DNA of 64,000 bases from Aurelia coerulea (lineage: Eukaryota > Cnidaria > Scyphozoa > Semaeostomeae > Ulmaridae). This document shows positions 51,557-63,629 of the stretch, piece by piece. Under the pieces are notes generated by a model that searched no databases, had not been told where the DNA came from, and saw only the letters and a list, made by a program, of their open reading frames with translations. Made by a program: the position numbers and the translations under genes. The DNA is taken from positions 11,060,001 through 11,124,000 of the forward strand of contig CM076954.1 of NCBI GenBank assembly GCA_039566865.1. The letters run 5' to 3'. The stretch's first letter is position 1. Each line of letters opens with the position of its first letter.

Positions 51557-52475
51557 ATTATGGATTACATTAAATGCAAACTACCGCTCCCCCACCCCGC
51601 CGTTGGGCTACTAACGCCACAAAAGTCGAGAGGCTAGCTAGAAAACAATAACAAAAAATGTGAATTAATGAAAAAAGAAGAGAATAAAGTTAACGGCAAT
51701 AACTATAGACATTATTATTTTTGTTATTATTTTTATAATTAAAAATCTGTTTAAAGTAGGCTAGAAAACAAATAGCAAAAATTACAGCTAATTAAGGTCT
51801 ACCACAGCTAATTAACGCCTACTCAGAAGGCCTGCTAAGAAGGCCTACTACTAATTAAGGCCTACTACTAACACACATCAGCTACGTGAAGAACTGCGGC
51901 AACTATTCTCACTTCATCTAATAATGCAACTAAATCTGCTAAGGTAACTATAACAATGACGGATAACAAGAGCAAGTATAAAACAACCACACCAACGACG
52001 AAAATAAGACTTCTATATACATAACGGCTGCAAGGTCGGTTAAGATTGTTCTTTTGTCGTGGACTATGTTTGTGTGCTGTGCCGGGATCTCCACGTTCCC
52101 GTGCCCCCTAGCGGCCGCTCTTCCTCTCCAAAAATCACCCCGAAAATCTAAGTTTGCAGAATGCGTTCGAGAATTTGGGGGCAGCCACTCGGGCTGGGGT
52201 AGGAGCGGGGGAACTTTTTGGCAGACGTCCTATTTTCCAGTTTGACGTACGCTCAACGTCACGGAACAATCGAGGTGAGTCACTAACGACTCTTGATGGG
52301 GTCATCAAGGGTCGTTAACGGACAAAATCGGTTTGTCAACGGAAAACAATGCTGGATTGTCAACAACCTAGGGGCTACGTAACACCGACGTCACGCAATG
52401 GAACTTCACAGGGGTTCAGTTCCTCCTCCGCAACAGGTGGGGCAAACACCCACACAAACAATTGGAAAACTGACT

Positions 52476-52570
52476 GGGGGCGGTCACGTGATGGCACCCC
52501 ATGTCACGTGACTCACTTGGCACCTTGCCAAAATTGGTCATGTCACCTATCATGTGACTTGGCAAGTCCC
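52476..52570. promoter_or_regulatory. E-box/NFI-like module (unit 4, 5')
   Basis: Two CACGTG boxes and TTGGCACCTTGCCAA, then CATGTGAC sites. Confidence 0.5.
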
Positions 52571-53158
52571 TACGTTTCGAGTGAGCTCAATGTGGAAGTA
52601 AACAACAAGTTAGGCCTATTCCCCTCTACTGAAGCAAGAAGTAACACTGTTCTGTCGCGAAAAATACGCAAGTACCATATAACTCCAGCTTTCTTCCTGC
52701 TCCAGCGAAAACATAGGCCTACTTACGTTTCACTTCCATGCTCTTCATTCTGAAACTTCCCTTGAATTCCCATCACTTTTCCCCCAAGGTAATTTCATCC
52801 AATTTAAATTCCATAATCGCTGTTTTCGAAGATCTACTCCCCAAACAAACACTCCTGTAGATATTTCAACTTCACGAATCACTATCCTAACATTCAGCGG
52901 TCAACTAAAGCTCATCTGCACGACCAAATCTTACGACGCAACAGATTTTGCAGGTAATTCTATCGTGCCAAGATCATTAGGTAGGAAGTTAATCGTGCCA
53001 AGATCATTAGGAAGCCACTTCTCCGGGAAACAATCGTTATAAGGACGATCACATCATTAGTTGCTCATTACTTCAATGCATAATGAATACGTTCACCTGC
53101 ACAGAGGTTATTGTGCGCAGCAGTCAGCACTTATCCAGCAAAGACAAAAGGTACTTCC

Positions 53159-53968
53159 TGTTAGCTATTTTCACATTACCTAGCCCCTCTACCATATGCA
53201 GATTGCAATTGGCTAATTTGGATTGGTACAGACCCCATAGTGAAGCTACTAAAGATGAAAGCCGACTGTTATTGGCTAATTTCAAATGACCTAACCGATC
53301 TAGCATATGCAGATTGCCATTGGCCAATTTCAATTGGTACAAACCCAATAGTGAAGCTACTAAAGACGAAAGCCGACTGTTATTGCCTAATTTCAAATGA
53401 CCAAACCGATCTAGCATATGCAGATTGCCATTGGCTAATTTCAATTGCTGCAGATCCCATTGTGAAGCTACTAAAGGCGAAAGCCGACTGTTATTGGCTA
53501 ATTTCAAATGACCCAACCCATCTACCATATGCAGATTGCCATTGGCTAATTTCAATTGGTACAAACTCCATAGTTAAGCTACTAAAGATGAAAGCTGACT
53601 GTTATCGGCTAATTTCAAATGACCCAACCCATCTAGCATAGGCAGAATGCCATTGGCTAATTTCAATTGGTACAAACTCCATAGTGAAGCTACTAAAGGT
53701 GAAAGCCGACTGTTATTGGCTAATTTCAAATGACCGAGCAAATCTACCATATGAGATTCCCATTGGCCAATTTCAATTTTTACAAATCCAGTAGTGAAGC
53801 TACTAAAGATGAAAGCCGACTGTTATTGGCTAATTTCAAATGACCCAACCCATCTAGCATAGGCAGATTGCCATTGGCTAATTTCAATTGGTACAAACTC
53901 CATACTGAACTTACTAAACATAATAGCCGACTCTTATTGGCTAATTTCAAATGACCTATCCCATACAA
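53159..53968. repeat. 111-bp minisatellite array, unit 4 (about 7 copies)
   Basis: The same repeat as in units 1 and 2 with one unit fewer and a 1-bp deletion near 53752, which closes the long reading frames seen in the other arrays. Confidence 0.9.
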
Positions 53969-54012
53969 AAGGAGGCTACACTGTGAGGGCAGTCACAATA
54001 TCTCACATTAGT

Positions 54013-54171
54013 TGGGGGCAGTCACGTGTCTGCCCCCATGTCACGTGACTTACTTGGCAAAGTTCCAAAATTGGTCATGTGACTTGGCACGGTGCCAAGT
54101 TCCGGTCATGTGACTTGGCACTTTGCCAAATTATGTGACGTCATTTGGCACTGTGCCAACTTCCCCCCACA
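54013..54171. promoter_or_regulatory. E-box/NFI-like/CRE module (unit 4, 3')
   Basis: Two CACGTG boxes, three TTGGC-N5-GCCAA palindromes and TGACGTCA, as in unit 2. Confidence 0.55.
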
Positions 54172-55633
54172 AATGCCCCTGTGCATGAGCAGTCCATTTC
54201 CTTCACTATTTCCTGAAAACTTCCCTCCAAGGGCTGAGTATAACTCTTCCAGTCTTCCTACCTGATGTTATCTTCCACAAGGGAGGTTAAGATCTATGGA
54301 AACGTTCTAAAATAACAACAACGTCAGCAAATGCAACTAAGGGAACTCAGCCAAGAAGAGCAACTACATTAATGGCCGGAGTTAAAGCTACTGCGAAGAA
54401 CTTCAACAACTAATGCAACCAAAACAGCGAGGTTTACCTTGCACAAATAACACTAATAACGCAAGGATAGCAACTAAGGGCACAAAAGCTACTACGCCCA
54501 CTATGGCAACAATTACGACTACATCTTCTCTACTAAACAAATAACGCACATAACAGAACAAAGTTAACAACTAATTTCTCCCACAACAAAAGCTATCAAC
54601 GCCACAAAAGAAAGAAAGACAACTATGGCAACGAAGGAATCTAAATCAACTCTACTGAAACGAAAACAGCTCTACGAGTAGGGAGACTGGAGATCTACCG
54701 AAGCGGTCATAATAATCACAACGTCACGAAATGCAACTGCAACTTACGACAATGAGGCAAGAAGACCAACTTCATTAAATCAAGGGGTGAACGCAACAAA
54801 CGCTACTTGGGCAACAAAATGAGCAACGCTACCACGACAACAATCATACCATCAATAACGGCAACAAAGCTACTATGGCCGCTGCTAAGCCAAGAATTAC
54901 GACTACATCATTTCTACCAAACAAATAACGCATACACTAAAACAAAGGCAACAACTAATTTCTCCAACAACGAAGGCTACTAAGGCCACAAAAGAAACAA
55001 ACACCTAAGTGAACAAATACCAGACAACTAAATCAACCCTACTGAAGCAAAAGAGCTGCCTGGGGAAGCCAAGGGGTCTATCTCTCTTCCCAAAAAGCCT
55101 ACGGGACTCTTTAAAACAATAGGGTTTCTAGGGAATTTTGATGGATTTTGCTTTAAAAAATTATGGATTACATTAAATGCAAACTACCGCTCCCCCAACC
55201 CCACCCTTGGGCTACTAACGCAACTAAAGTAAAGAGGATAGCTAGAAAACAATAACAAAATAATTTGAATTAATGAAAATAGAAGAGAATAAAGTTAACT
55301 GCATATCTATAGACATTGTTATTTTTGTTATTATTTTTATTATAGATAATCTATTTAAAGTAGGCTAGAAAATAAATAGCTAAAATTGCAACTAATTCAG
55401 GCTACCAGAGCTAATTAACGCCTACTAAGAAGGCCTACTACTAATTAAGGCCTACTGCTAATTAAGGCCTACTACTAACACACTTCAGGTACGTGAAGAA
55501 CTGCGGCAACTATTCTCACTTCATCTACCAATGCAACTACATCAGCTAAGGTAGCTAGAACAATGACGGATAACAAGAGCAAGTATAAAGCAATAATACC
55601 AACGAAGAGAATAAAACTGAAAGTACTGACATT

Positions 55634-55743
55634 GTGGCGCGCGAAGCGCGACAGTGGCCGCCGCAGGCGGCCCGGGCGCCGAAGGCGCCCAAGCCCTCCG
55701 CAGGAGCTAGGAACTCCGAACCCGCGCGCAGCGCGGGTTCGGA
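55634..55743. repeat. Cluster of GNA-loop hairpins, unit 4 3' end
   Basis: The same cluster. Here the second hairpin is improved to CCGCC GCA GGCGG, a change that completes its pairing. Confidence 0.8.
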
Positions 55744-56411
55744 TTCCTAGTCTATATAACTACTCGCTGAGACGGTGAGATCAAACGCTGAATTTGTTTG
55801 TCTGCCGCACTCATTCCTCAGCTCTCCCGTCGCCTAGAAGCTCGCTCTTTGTCTCAAAAAATCGCCTGGAAAATCTATATGTGCATGAGGATGTTCATAT
55901 TTTGGGGTGATCTCCTGCTGCTGGGGTATCAGCGGGGGAAATTTGTTGGCAGCCTTCTTCAGCAGGTTATTGTTTTTTGAGTGACTGCCGATTGTTACTA
56001 ACGACACTTGATGGTGCTATCAAGGGCCATCAACGAACAAATCACTTTGTGGTCGATGGTAAACAACCAAAGACGTCACATCGGACGTCAGATGCACATT
56101 CACCTTCGCAGGGGCTGGCAGGCCTGTGCCCGGGGTATCCTCCTTCACAATGGCACTCTATAGGGTTACATTATCCCGCAGTAAGTATGGACGAGGTTGT
56201 AGGGTGGTGGGGTGCATGATCGATGCCAGCGATTATTACCACCAATTGGGTGCTGTCACGTGACCATACCCATATCACGTGATACCTTCTCCTTCACAAT
56301 GGTGCTCTTTCTAAGAGTATACAAGTGAAGGGATGACACCAAGTGAAGGGCATATGACATAGTTACGGATGAAGATGTGGGGGGGGGGGGGGTAATGATA
56401 CTTTTAGTTGT

Positions 56412-56565
56412 TGGGGGCAGTCACGTGCCTAGCCCCCATGTCATGTGACTTACTTGGCAAATTGCCAATGTAGGTCACGTGACTTGGCACCATGCCAGGT
56501 TTCCAACATGTGACTTGGCACCTTGCCAAGTCATGTGACGTCACTTGGCACATTGCCAACTTCCC
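56412..56565. promoter_or_regulatory. E-box/NFI-like module (unit 5)
   Basis: CACGTG sites at GTCACGTGCC and GGTCACGTGAC, with palindromes TTGGCACCTTGCCAA and TTGGCACATTGCCAA and a TGACGTCA. The order is the same as in the other modules. Confidence 0.5.
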
Positions 56566-57324
56566 CTAAATTCGCCCCCTGATGACATGCAGCTTATTCC
56601 CCTGATGGTTATTTGAAAAGCTACCTTGCATAAGGAGATTCAATGCTTACTGCCCTGCTAAAAACCAGAACATAAGATCCTTCTGGATGATTACAAAGTC
56701 TGTCCTGAGCTAAACAAGCTAAAAATATCTGAATATTGATTTCTTCATAACCCCAAATGATCGTAGATGCTGTTTTTAGCTACAGTCAGAGAGATAAGTG
56801 TTGCTGCTAAAGTCGCCTTCAATGGAAAATCAAGCGCCTTGTATAAGAAAAAGAACCGCATCAAAGGCAACATTTTGGTCTTTATGTCAAACGAGAATGA
56901 TACGCAAAAATCAAAAGTCATTACCCTTAGTTTGCTTAGTTCGTGCAAAAAACTATTGGTGCATAATCATTGTGTCAAATGAGATGTCATGTGAGGCCCC
57001 CTAAGGGATCTCGGGCTCCGAGTCTCCAGGGCATATTTCTATGGGCTCCGGGCTCCCAAAGGAAAAATTGCCGTGCTCCAGGGCTCCATTGCATACTTTT
57101 CAGGGCTCCAGGGCTCCACTTCGTAAAATTAGTGAAAAAATGATTTTGTCAGTTTTAGCAAGCCGCGTAGTTCCAAACTGCACTCGTTGTTTCTTGAGAA
57201 AGTGCAGTTTGTAGTTTAAACTGGATATGCGCAACTAAAGCTGATAACGAGCACGAGTCCCCTAGAAAATACCGGATGTCTCAAAAAGGTATACAAATTT
57301 GGTTGACTCCGAATTTAGCTTTAA

Positions 57325-58696
57325 CCAATAGCTAATCACTCTCAAAATGTTTCTCGATAGTTACATTTAAAATAGATACCTCGTTTGTTGGTATTGGTGC
57401 TTCTTGAAAGCTCAAATTTAGGTGCACTTGCAAACCAAAGCTTTGGCCTATTGGCCTAAGCAAATTCCTCAAGCACATCGAAATTAATCAAATTAGATGT
57501 CATGTGAGATTTACGATAATGCAAAATTAGTGATGTTTATGCAGAACCCTGCAGAACGTTTCTATTCGCGGGCATCTATAGTTTGAGATGCCTTCCCCAG
57601 TCAATGGGGCCATTGTTTGCTGGGATTCTGCACCTTCCTCTCAACTTCACTTGCGACGTTTGCATCCGTAGCTGTGTAGGAGGACGGTCCTTCTACCTTC
57701 GGTGATGCTGCGAATGCTAGCCTCTGTGCAGGCCGCCGGTTACATCATCCTCCAAGGTTGACTTATTTGCATAATGAATACTATCAATAAGTGGCTAATG
57801 ATGCGTTCGTTCTAGAAAACGATTGTTTTAACATCATTAAGCTGCTAATGAAGTCAAGAACGTGCCAATTCTGAGTAAATTTGTTGTTGTGCCAGGGTAA
57901 ACATCATGGTGATTTATCCATCTTACGGTGTCACAGCTGTCTAACATGAAATAAGCCGACGTCAAATGTTGCTATAGGATCGCGAGAAACTTCTGTCTTG
58001 TACGCGCTTTCCAATAGCTAATCACTCTCAAAATGTTTCTCGATAGTTACATTTAAAATAGATACCTCGTTTGTTGGTATTGGTGCTTCTTGAAAGCTCA
58101 AATTTAGGTGCACTTGCAAACCAAAGCTTTGGCCTATTGGCCTAAGCAAATTCCTCAAGCACATCGAAATTAATCAAATTAGATGTCATGTGAGATTTAC
58201 GATAATGCAAAATTAGTTATGTTTATGCAGAACCCTGCAGAACGTTTCTATTCGCGGGCATCTATAGTTTGAGATGCCTTCCCCAGTCAATGGGGCCATT
58301 GTTTGCTGGGATTCTGCACCTTCCTCTCAACTTCACTTGCGATGTTTGCATCCGTAGCTGTGTAGGAGGACGGTCCTTCTACCTTCGGTGATGCTGCGAA
58401 TGCTAGCCTCTGTGCAGGCCGCCGGTTACATCATCCTCCAAGGTTGACTTATTTGCATAATGAATACTATCAATAAGTGGCTAATGATGCGTTCGTTCTA
58501 GAAAACGATTGTTTTAACATCATTAAGCTGCTAATGAAGTCAAGAACGTGCCAATTCTGAGTAAATTTGTTGTTGTGCCAGGGTAAACATCATGGTGATT
58601 TATCCATCTTACGGTGTCACAGCTGTCTAACATGAAATAAGCCGACGTCAAATGTTGCTATAGGATCGCGAGAAACTTCTGTCTTGTACGCGCTTT
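57325..58696. repeat. Two tandem copies of a 686-bp segment
   Basis: CCAATAGCTAATCACTCTCA begins both copies (57325 and 58011). They are nearly identical to the end (GTCTTGTACGCGCTTT), indicating a recent duplication. It is non-coding. Confidence 0.93.
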
Positions 58697-58767
58697 CTGT
58701 GCGCTTTCTTTATTTCAGTGCCAATTAGCAGAGATAAAACGCTAATCAATTGTCTTAACGAGCGTGA

Positions 58768-58770
58768 CGG

Positions 58771-58809
<39 letters not shown>
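58768..58809. repeat. (CTTT)n microsatellite
   Basis: A pure CTTT run followed by three TTTCTGAC units. Confidence 0.95.
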
Positions 58810-59859
58810 GACTTTCTGACTTTCTGACTGACCTGGAGCCCCCTCTTAGATTACAAAGTTGGACTTTGTAATCAAAAATGAAGCTAACGTTACTAAGGCA
58901 ACCAGGACACGTGACGGCGGCACCAGCTAGGACAGCTAACGCAGCAAATGCTACTGCAACAAAGTAGCTAGCTAACTAACTAAGAACAACGTAAATGATA
59001 CAACTAAAGGAATCGAGCAGGCAAGTAAAGCCAATTATCTTGAAACTAATCCATATGTGAGCTGGGCTTTTCCACCCCCTTCGAGGTTTTCCTTGCCAGA
59101 TTGTTAAACGAAATCAGCTATGTCATCCCCACCTCCCTGACTTTGCCAATTATTGATTAGCTACATTTTGACGGAAAAATGTTTGAACAATGGAGCTCAC
59201 AAGTCACGTGACATGCCCATATTTGGAAGCAGGTAGCAGCAAAATCATTGTTTTAAACACAAATTTAACTTTGAAAGCCTAATTTTTAATGATTTCCATG
59301 TCACTGTCACCTCATAAGACGTGGCAGCCATACCCAAACTGCACTACATGCTACAAACTACTTGCTCTATCACTAAACCAATTTGTATTGAATTCTGGTG
59401 ACTCTAAGGGAGTTTTCACAGCGGGGTGGAACCCCCCCCCCCCCCCCTTATAAATGGTAGCTCAAAAAAGCCCATACGTATTAGGGTTACCATAGGCAAC
59501 AAAGGCTACTAGGACAATACCAACTAATTTCCCCCTATAACTTTTCTAACAAACTATTTGGGGCAAGTAAAGCAGTTACAGCGAGTAAGGCAACCACAAC
59601 AATCACCCTACTTAACGTATACAATAATATAACCGAAAGCGCCTCTATATCACTGAACGTACGTAAGGTTATCAAAGCAAGGACAATACGGCAACTAACA
59701 CAACTAAAGGCGCTGAGGCAACTAAGTCCACTAATATAAGGGAAGAAACAACACAAAACCAACTCCACAACTGAAAGAAGACAACAACTAACGTAAGTTA
59801 GTCCACTAAAGCAACTGAGGGCCAATAAGGCAACTAACGCCACAAAAGGCGCTGAGGTT

Positions 59860-60065
59860 AGAAATTCTTCAACCCTGAACGCATTCAAAAAAGAGGTGCA
59901 ACACTGAATCATCAAATGAAAAGTTGTAATTTAGTTTCGTTAGATTAACAACTATTGTATATGTTGTAATGTATTACTTATTTTAAGTTTTACCATTGCC
60001 CCCTGTAAATCAGTTATTATAACTGAGGTCTGCCGTCGGTAAAAAAGATAAAATTAAATCATATA
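59860..60065 (+). mobile_element. LINE 3'-terminal fragment
   Basis: Codons reading NSSTLNAFKKEVQH and a stop match the usual C-terminus of Jockey/CR1-like LINE proteins, followed by a TTTTAAGTTTTACC-type 3' untranslated region and an AAAGATAAAATTAAATC tail. No reverse transcriptase motif is left. Confidence 0.5.
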
Positions 60066-60678
60066 GCATCCCATAGCACTAAGTTATAACCAAATCCACT
60101 AAGGCAAGGAACGCAACCAGATCTACTCAGCAACTAAAACAAGACGCCAACTATCGTAAGAAAGCCCACTAAAGCTACCAAGGCCAATAACGCAACTAAG
60201 AGCACTAAAGGTTCTGAAACAACCAAGTCCACTAAGCCAAGAAACGCAACTACATCTACTCGACAACTGGACTTGCCCAAGTCGTCTTTGGGCAAGTCCA
60301 CTCAACAACTAAAACAAGAAGCCACTAACGTAAGTAAGGCCACTATACCAACTGAGGCCCGTCAGGCAACTGACGCAACTAAAAGCGCCTGCGCTAAGGC
60401 AGCTGACTCCTTAAGGCAACAAACGCCGCTAGATTGACTCCACTGAAACAACTGAAACAACCAAGGCACCAACAACAACGACGACAACTAACTTTTCAGC
60501 AGGTTCATCTCTTTAACGTCCAAACTTCCACCGAAGAAGCAAGTCCCAAAATACACTTATATACATTTCCTTGAATTTTCACTTAAGTACTGCTTTATTG
60601 AATGAACTAACGAAGATACATTCTCCCCTTAATTACTGCCACTTAGATGAACTACAGCGAAGCTAAAGGGAACGCGGA

Positions 60679-60697
60679 GGCGCGGCGAAGCCGCGCC
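60679..60697. repeat. Terminal GAA-loop hairpin of the array
   Basis: GGCGCGGC GAA GCCGCGCC is a perfect 8-bp stem, eight bases before CTAG at 60706-60709. Confidence 0.85.
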
Positions 60698-60709
60698 GAG
60701 CGGGCCTAG

Positions 60710-61677
60710 TTACATTATATGTAGCGAGAGTCCAAAGATGTAGGGAACTGGGGGCACTGGGGGCACGTGCCCCCCCCAATCTGGTTCCAAGGGTCAGTTT
60801 CCTACGTCAGTACTGATTAGGACTGAATAGGTTGGCGGTAGACTCCTTTTGGGGCATGGGGACGAGGTTGGTGCCCCCCCCAAGATTTTGCAACAAACCA
60901 AAAGGTGCCCTTATTGTCTAAGGCTGTCAGGATATGCCCCTTTTGAAGACCGATGCGGACAGAAAGTCGTTTCATTTAGTTATTATTTACTTCATGATTT
61001 AGTTATGTTTATTTCTCATTTTGTTTCATTTTGAAGGAAATCGGATATCTATCAGCGTTCACACTATTTTTTTCCATATATCACATTTCTACCGTCAAAA
61101 ATCTGGTGTATATTACAGTGCCCTTCTTACGAAAAAAGTGCCACTGAAATGCCGTGCCCCTCCAAGTTAAAGATGCTTCCTACTGCTCTGAGTGAAACTA
61201 AAGGATAGCCGACGATATTTACAAATTGCTTACTTTATCCAGCCAAGAATTGCCACTACAACAGTGCCACACTTGTTTCTTGATACTATTTTATGGGTTG
61301 GTAAGGTTCCCTTGCTAACAGTTATTGATATTGAAGATTTCAAACAGTAAGGGCAGTGTGCCAGGTCAAAGAGGTCAAACTTTGAAGATTGCTTTGTAAT
61401 GAGTTGGCAGCAAGCAGTAATTAGCCTTAATGAGGAAATTCGAATTGGCAACTTCGCCAAAATTGATTGTTGGCCCAAATATATCGGAATTGTTTTGATT
61501 GTATACATTAACACTGCCATGTAAATATCTCAGATGCTTCGTTGATTGTTTCGATTGTGTGCATAAATAATGCCCATTGTTACAACATTCCTGATTCCTA
61601 TTTACCTATGTAGGTAGGTGTATTCCTTCCGGTTGGAGCAAAAGCCCCTGCATAATGTTTTCATTCTTCAAACATAA
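60710..61677. repeat. About 1.04-kb tandem repeat, copy 2 (right part)
   Basis: It resumes at TTACATTATATGTAGCGAGAG, the position in the repeat at which the left part stopped at 39300, and continues to the next ATTAAAGGCCCCCATTAGCC. Confidence 0.8.
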
Positions 61678-62465
61678 TTAAAGGCCCCCATTAGCCATGT
61701 TTGAAGAATGAAATCATGCACATAGCTTGCCTCAAAGTAGTAGAATATCTATTTGCAATTGCAATGCACGATTTAGTTCATATCGAAATGGCTGTAGCCT
61801 AATAACGAACCCACTTGATGAAGCAGACCAGATTTCTTGATATGCATCAGAACTATCAAATTCGATGTAGCGAGAGTCCAAAGACGTAGGGAACCGGGGG
61901 CACTGGTGGCATGTGCCCCCCAAGATTTTGCAACAGACTAAAAGGTGTCATTTTTGCCTCAGAATGAGCCTCTTTTAAAGACCAATGCGGACAGAAAGTA
62001 GTTTAATTTTGTTATTATTTACTTCGTGATTTAGTTATGTTTACCTCTCAATTTGTTTCATTGTGAAGGAAATCGGATATCTATCATCACTCATACTATT
62101 TTCTTCTATATATCACATTTTTCCCGTCAAAAATCTGTTGTATATTACAGTGCCATTCTTACGAAAAAAGTGCCTTAAAATTGCAGTGCCCCTCCAAGTT
62201 TAAGATGCTTCCTACTGCTCTGAGTAAAACCGTAAAACTAAAGGATGACCGACAATATTGACAAATTTTTTTACCCTTTCCTGACAAGAGTTGCCACTAT
62301 AACAGTGCCACATTTGTTTCTCGATAGTATTATATGGGTTTGTTGGTTCCCTTGGCAACAGTTATCCATATCGAAGATTTCAAACAGTAAGGGCAGTGTG
62401 CCAGGTCAAAGAGGTCAAATTTTGAAAATTGCCTTGTAATGAGTTGGCAGCTTCATTAATTTTAG
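61678..62465. repeat. About 1.04-kb tandem repeat, copy 3 (left part)
   Basis: The same unit, interrupted at TAATTTTAG by the foldback element; it resumes at 63630. Confidence 0.85.
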
Positions 62466-63629
62466 GGCTATTAGAAATCACCGGCCCCGGCCCCCCGGCC
62501 CCGGCCCTCGGCACCATGGCGCTCGGCCCTCGGCCCCCACAAATATAGGTATTTCTTCGTTTCATAGCTGTCTGGCTGTTCCCGCATTTAAAATGATGCC
62601 AACGGTGCCGTTCAATCGAAAAATCGCAATGTTCGAAGCCTCCAAGAGCTTAAGAAACTCCTTTCAAGTAAAGTGAGAGAACTTCGAGGGGCCGGGCAGT
62701 CATCTGAGTCTCGCAAAACAAGTTGAGTATGATTTCCTAAACAAACCACAAATGTACACACACCACACGCTCCTTCGCATACAATTCATGTGCCTTCGTA
62801 GTCGTTCTGGCTAACTGTCGCCCTGAAAACCCCTCTTTCCCCTGTTTCGAAATTACGCAGAGTAAATTGTTTGTAAGTAACTCTTTCTAAGAAACTAAAC
62901 GCACCGATGGCGAGAAATTAGGAAACTCCAAAGACTTTGTTGAGAAAGAAATTAATTCCTCTTTCCACTTTCTTCTCATAACCTGTGCTTGCCTGTGTCC
63001 AAGACATTTATTGAAAGTCAAGGGGATCCCGCCGATTTAAAGAATGTTCGTAAAAACGATTTCAAGAGGAACCTTCAATATTCTCATTTACATGAGTATT
63101 ATTCCGTTTTGATTATGGTTTCGAAGTACACTTTACTTCATGTTTATTCACTTTGGTGTCCTGTCACCCACTCGAAAAGCTGTCCGTTCCAAGGGTCAAA
63201 AGTAAGGAATTATGTTGAACAGTTTGCGGTCCACATATTTGTAAATAATGCATCAAAGAATGCAACCATATGGAATGTGACTCCCTCGATTGACTACGAA
63301 GGCGCATGAATTGTATGCGAAGGAGCGTGTGGTGTGTGTACATTTGTGGTTTGTTTAGGAAATCATACTCAACTTGTTTTGCGAGACTCAGATGACTGCC
63401 CGGCCCCTCGAAGTTCTCTCACTTTACTTGAAAGGAGTTTCTTAAGCTCTTGGAGGCTTCGAACATTGCGATTTTTCGATTGAACGGCACAGTTCGGATC
63501 ATTTTAAATGCGGGAACAGCCAGACAGCTATGAAACAAAGAAATACCTATATTTGTGGGGGCCGAGGGCCGAGCGCCATGGTGCCGAGGGCCGGGGCCGA
63601 GGGGCCGGGGCCGGTGATCTCTAATAGCG
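62466..63629. mobile_element. Foldback transposon with 338-bp inverted ends
   Basis: The arms 62466-62803 and 63292-63629 are near-perfect inverted copies, starting GGCTATTAGAAATCACCGGC and rich in GGCCCCGG/GGCCCTCGG palindromes. The element is flanked by the 9-bp duplication TAATTTTAG (62457-62465 and 63630-63638). A 9-bp duplication with long inverted ends suggests the Mutator-like group. The 106-codon frame inside (62989-63309) has no recognisable transposase motif. Confidence 0.85.

Larger units (their letters stand above)
47060..52011 (+). mobile_element. Helitron-like unit 3 (type B start, rearranged)
   Basis: It begins TCTATATACATAAGGAGTGA directly after the CTAG of unit 2. The 5' region (to about 47700) differs from units 1, 2 and 4 but resembles unit 5 (GAGATCAAAC...CTGAATTTGTT). 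Downstream it contains shuffled or duplicated pieces of the common body: a second type-B segment at about 48535-48790, a MITE, several regulatory modules, and a 723-bp internal duplication. The 3' hairpins and CTAG are missing: it stops at AAAATAAGACT, just before unit 4. Confidence 0.6.
52012..55750 (+). mobile_element. Helitron-like unit 4 (type A, 3739 bp)
   Basis: It starts TCTATATACATAACGGCTGC and ends with the hairpin cluster and CTAG (55747-55750). It is colinear with units 1 and 2; most of its length difference is one fewer 111-bp repeat. It has somewhat more substitutions than unit 2 has relative to unit 1. Confidence 0.75.
55751..60709 (+). mobile_element. Helitron-like unit 5 (type B, last of the array)
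   Basis: It begins TCTATATAACTACTCGCTGA directly after the CTAG of unit 4 and resembles the start of unit 3. It ends with GGCGCGGC GAA GCCGCGCC, GAGCGGGC and CTAG followed by T at 60710. The inside is unlike the A units: one regulatory module, a 686-bp duplication, a TTTC microsatellite, GCAACTAA-type repeats and a LINE tail. Assigning the whole interval to one element is an inference from the two termini and the flank match. Confidence 0.6.

Noticed and set aside
59535..59915. 126-codon Leu/Ser/Cys-rich minus-strand ORF
   Set aside because: It reads through GCAACTAA-type degenerate repeats, which give hydrophobic pseudo-proteins when read backwards.
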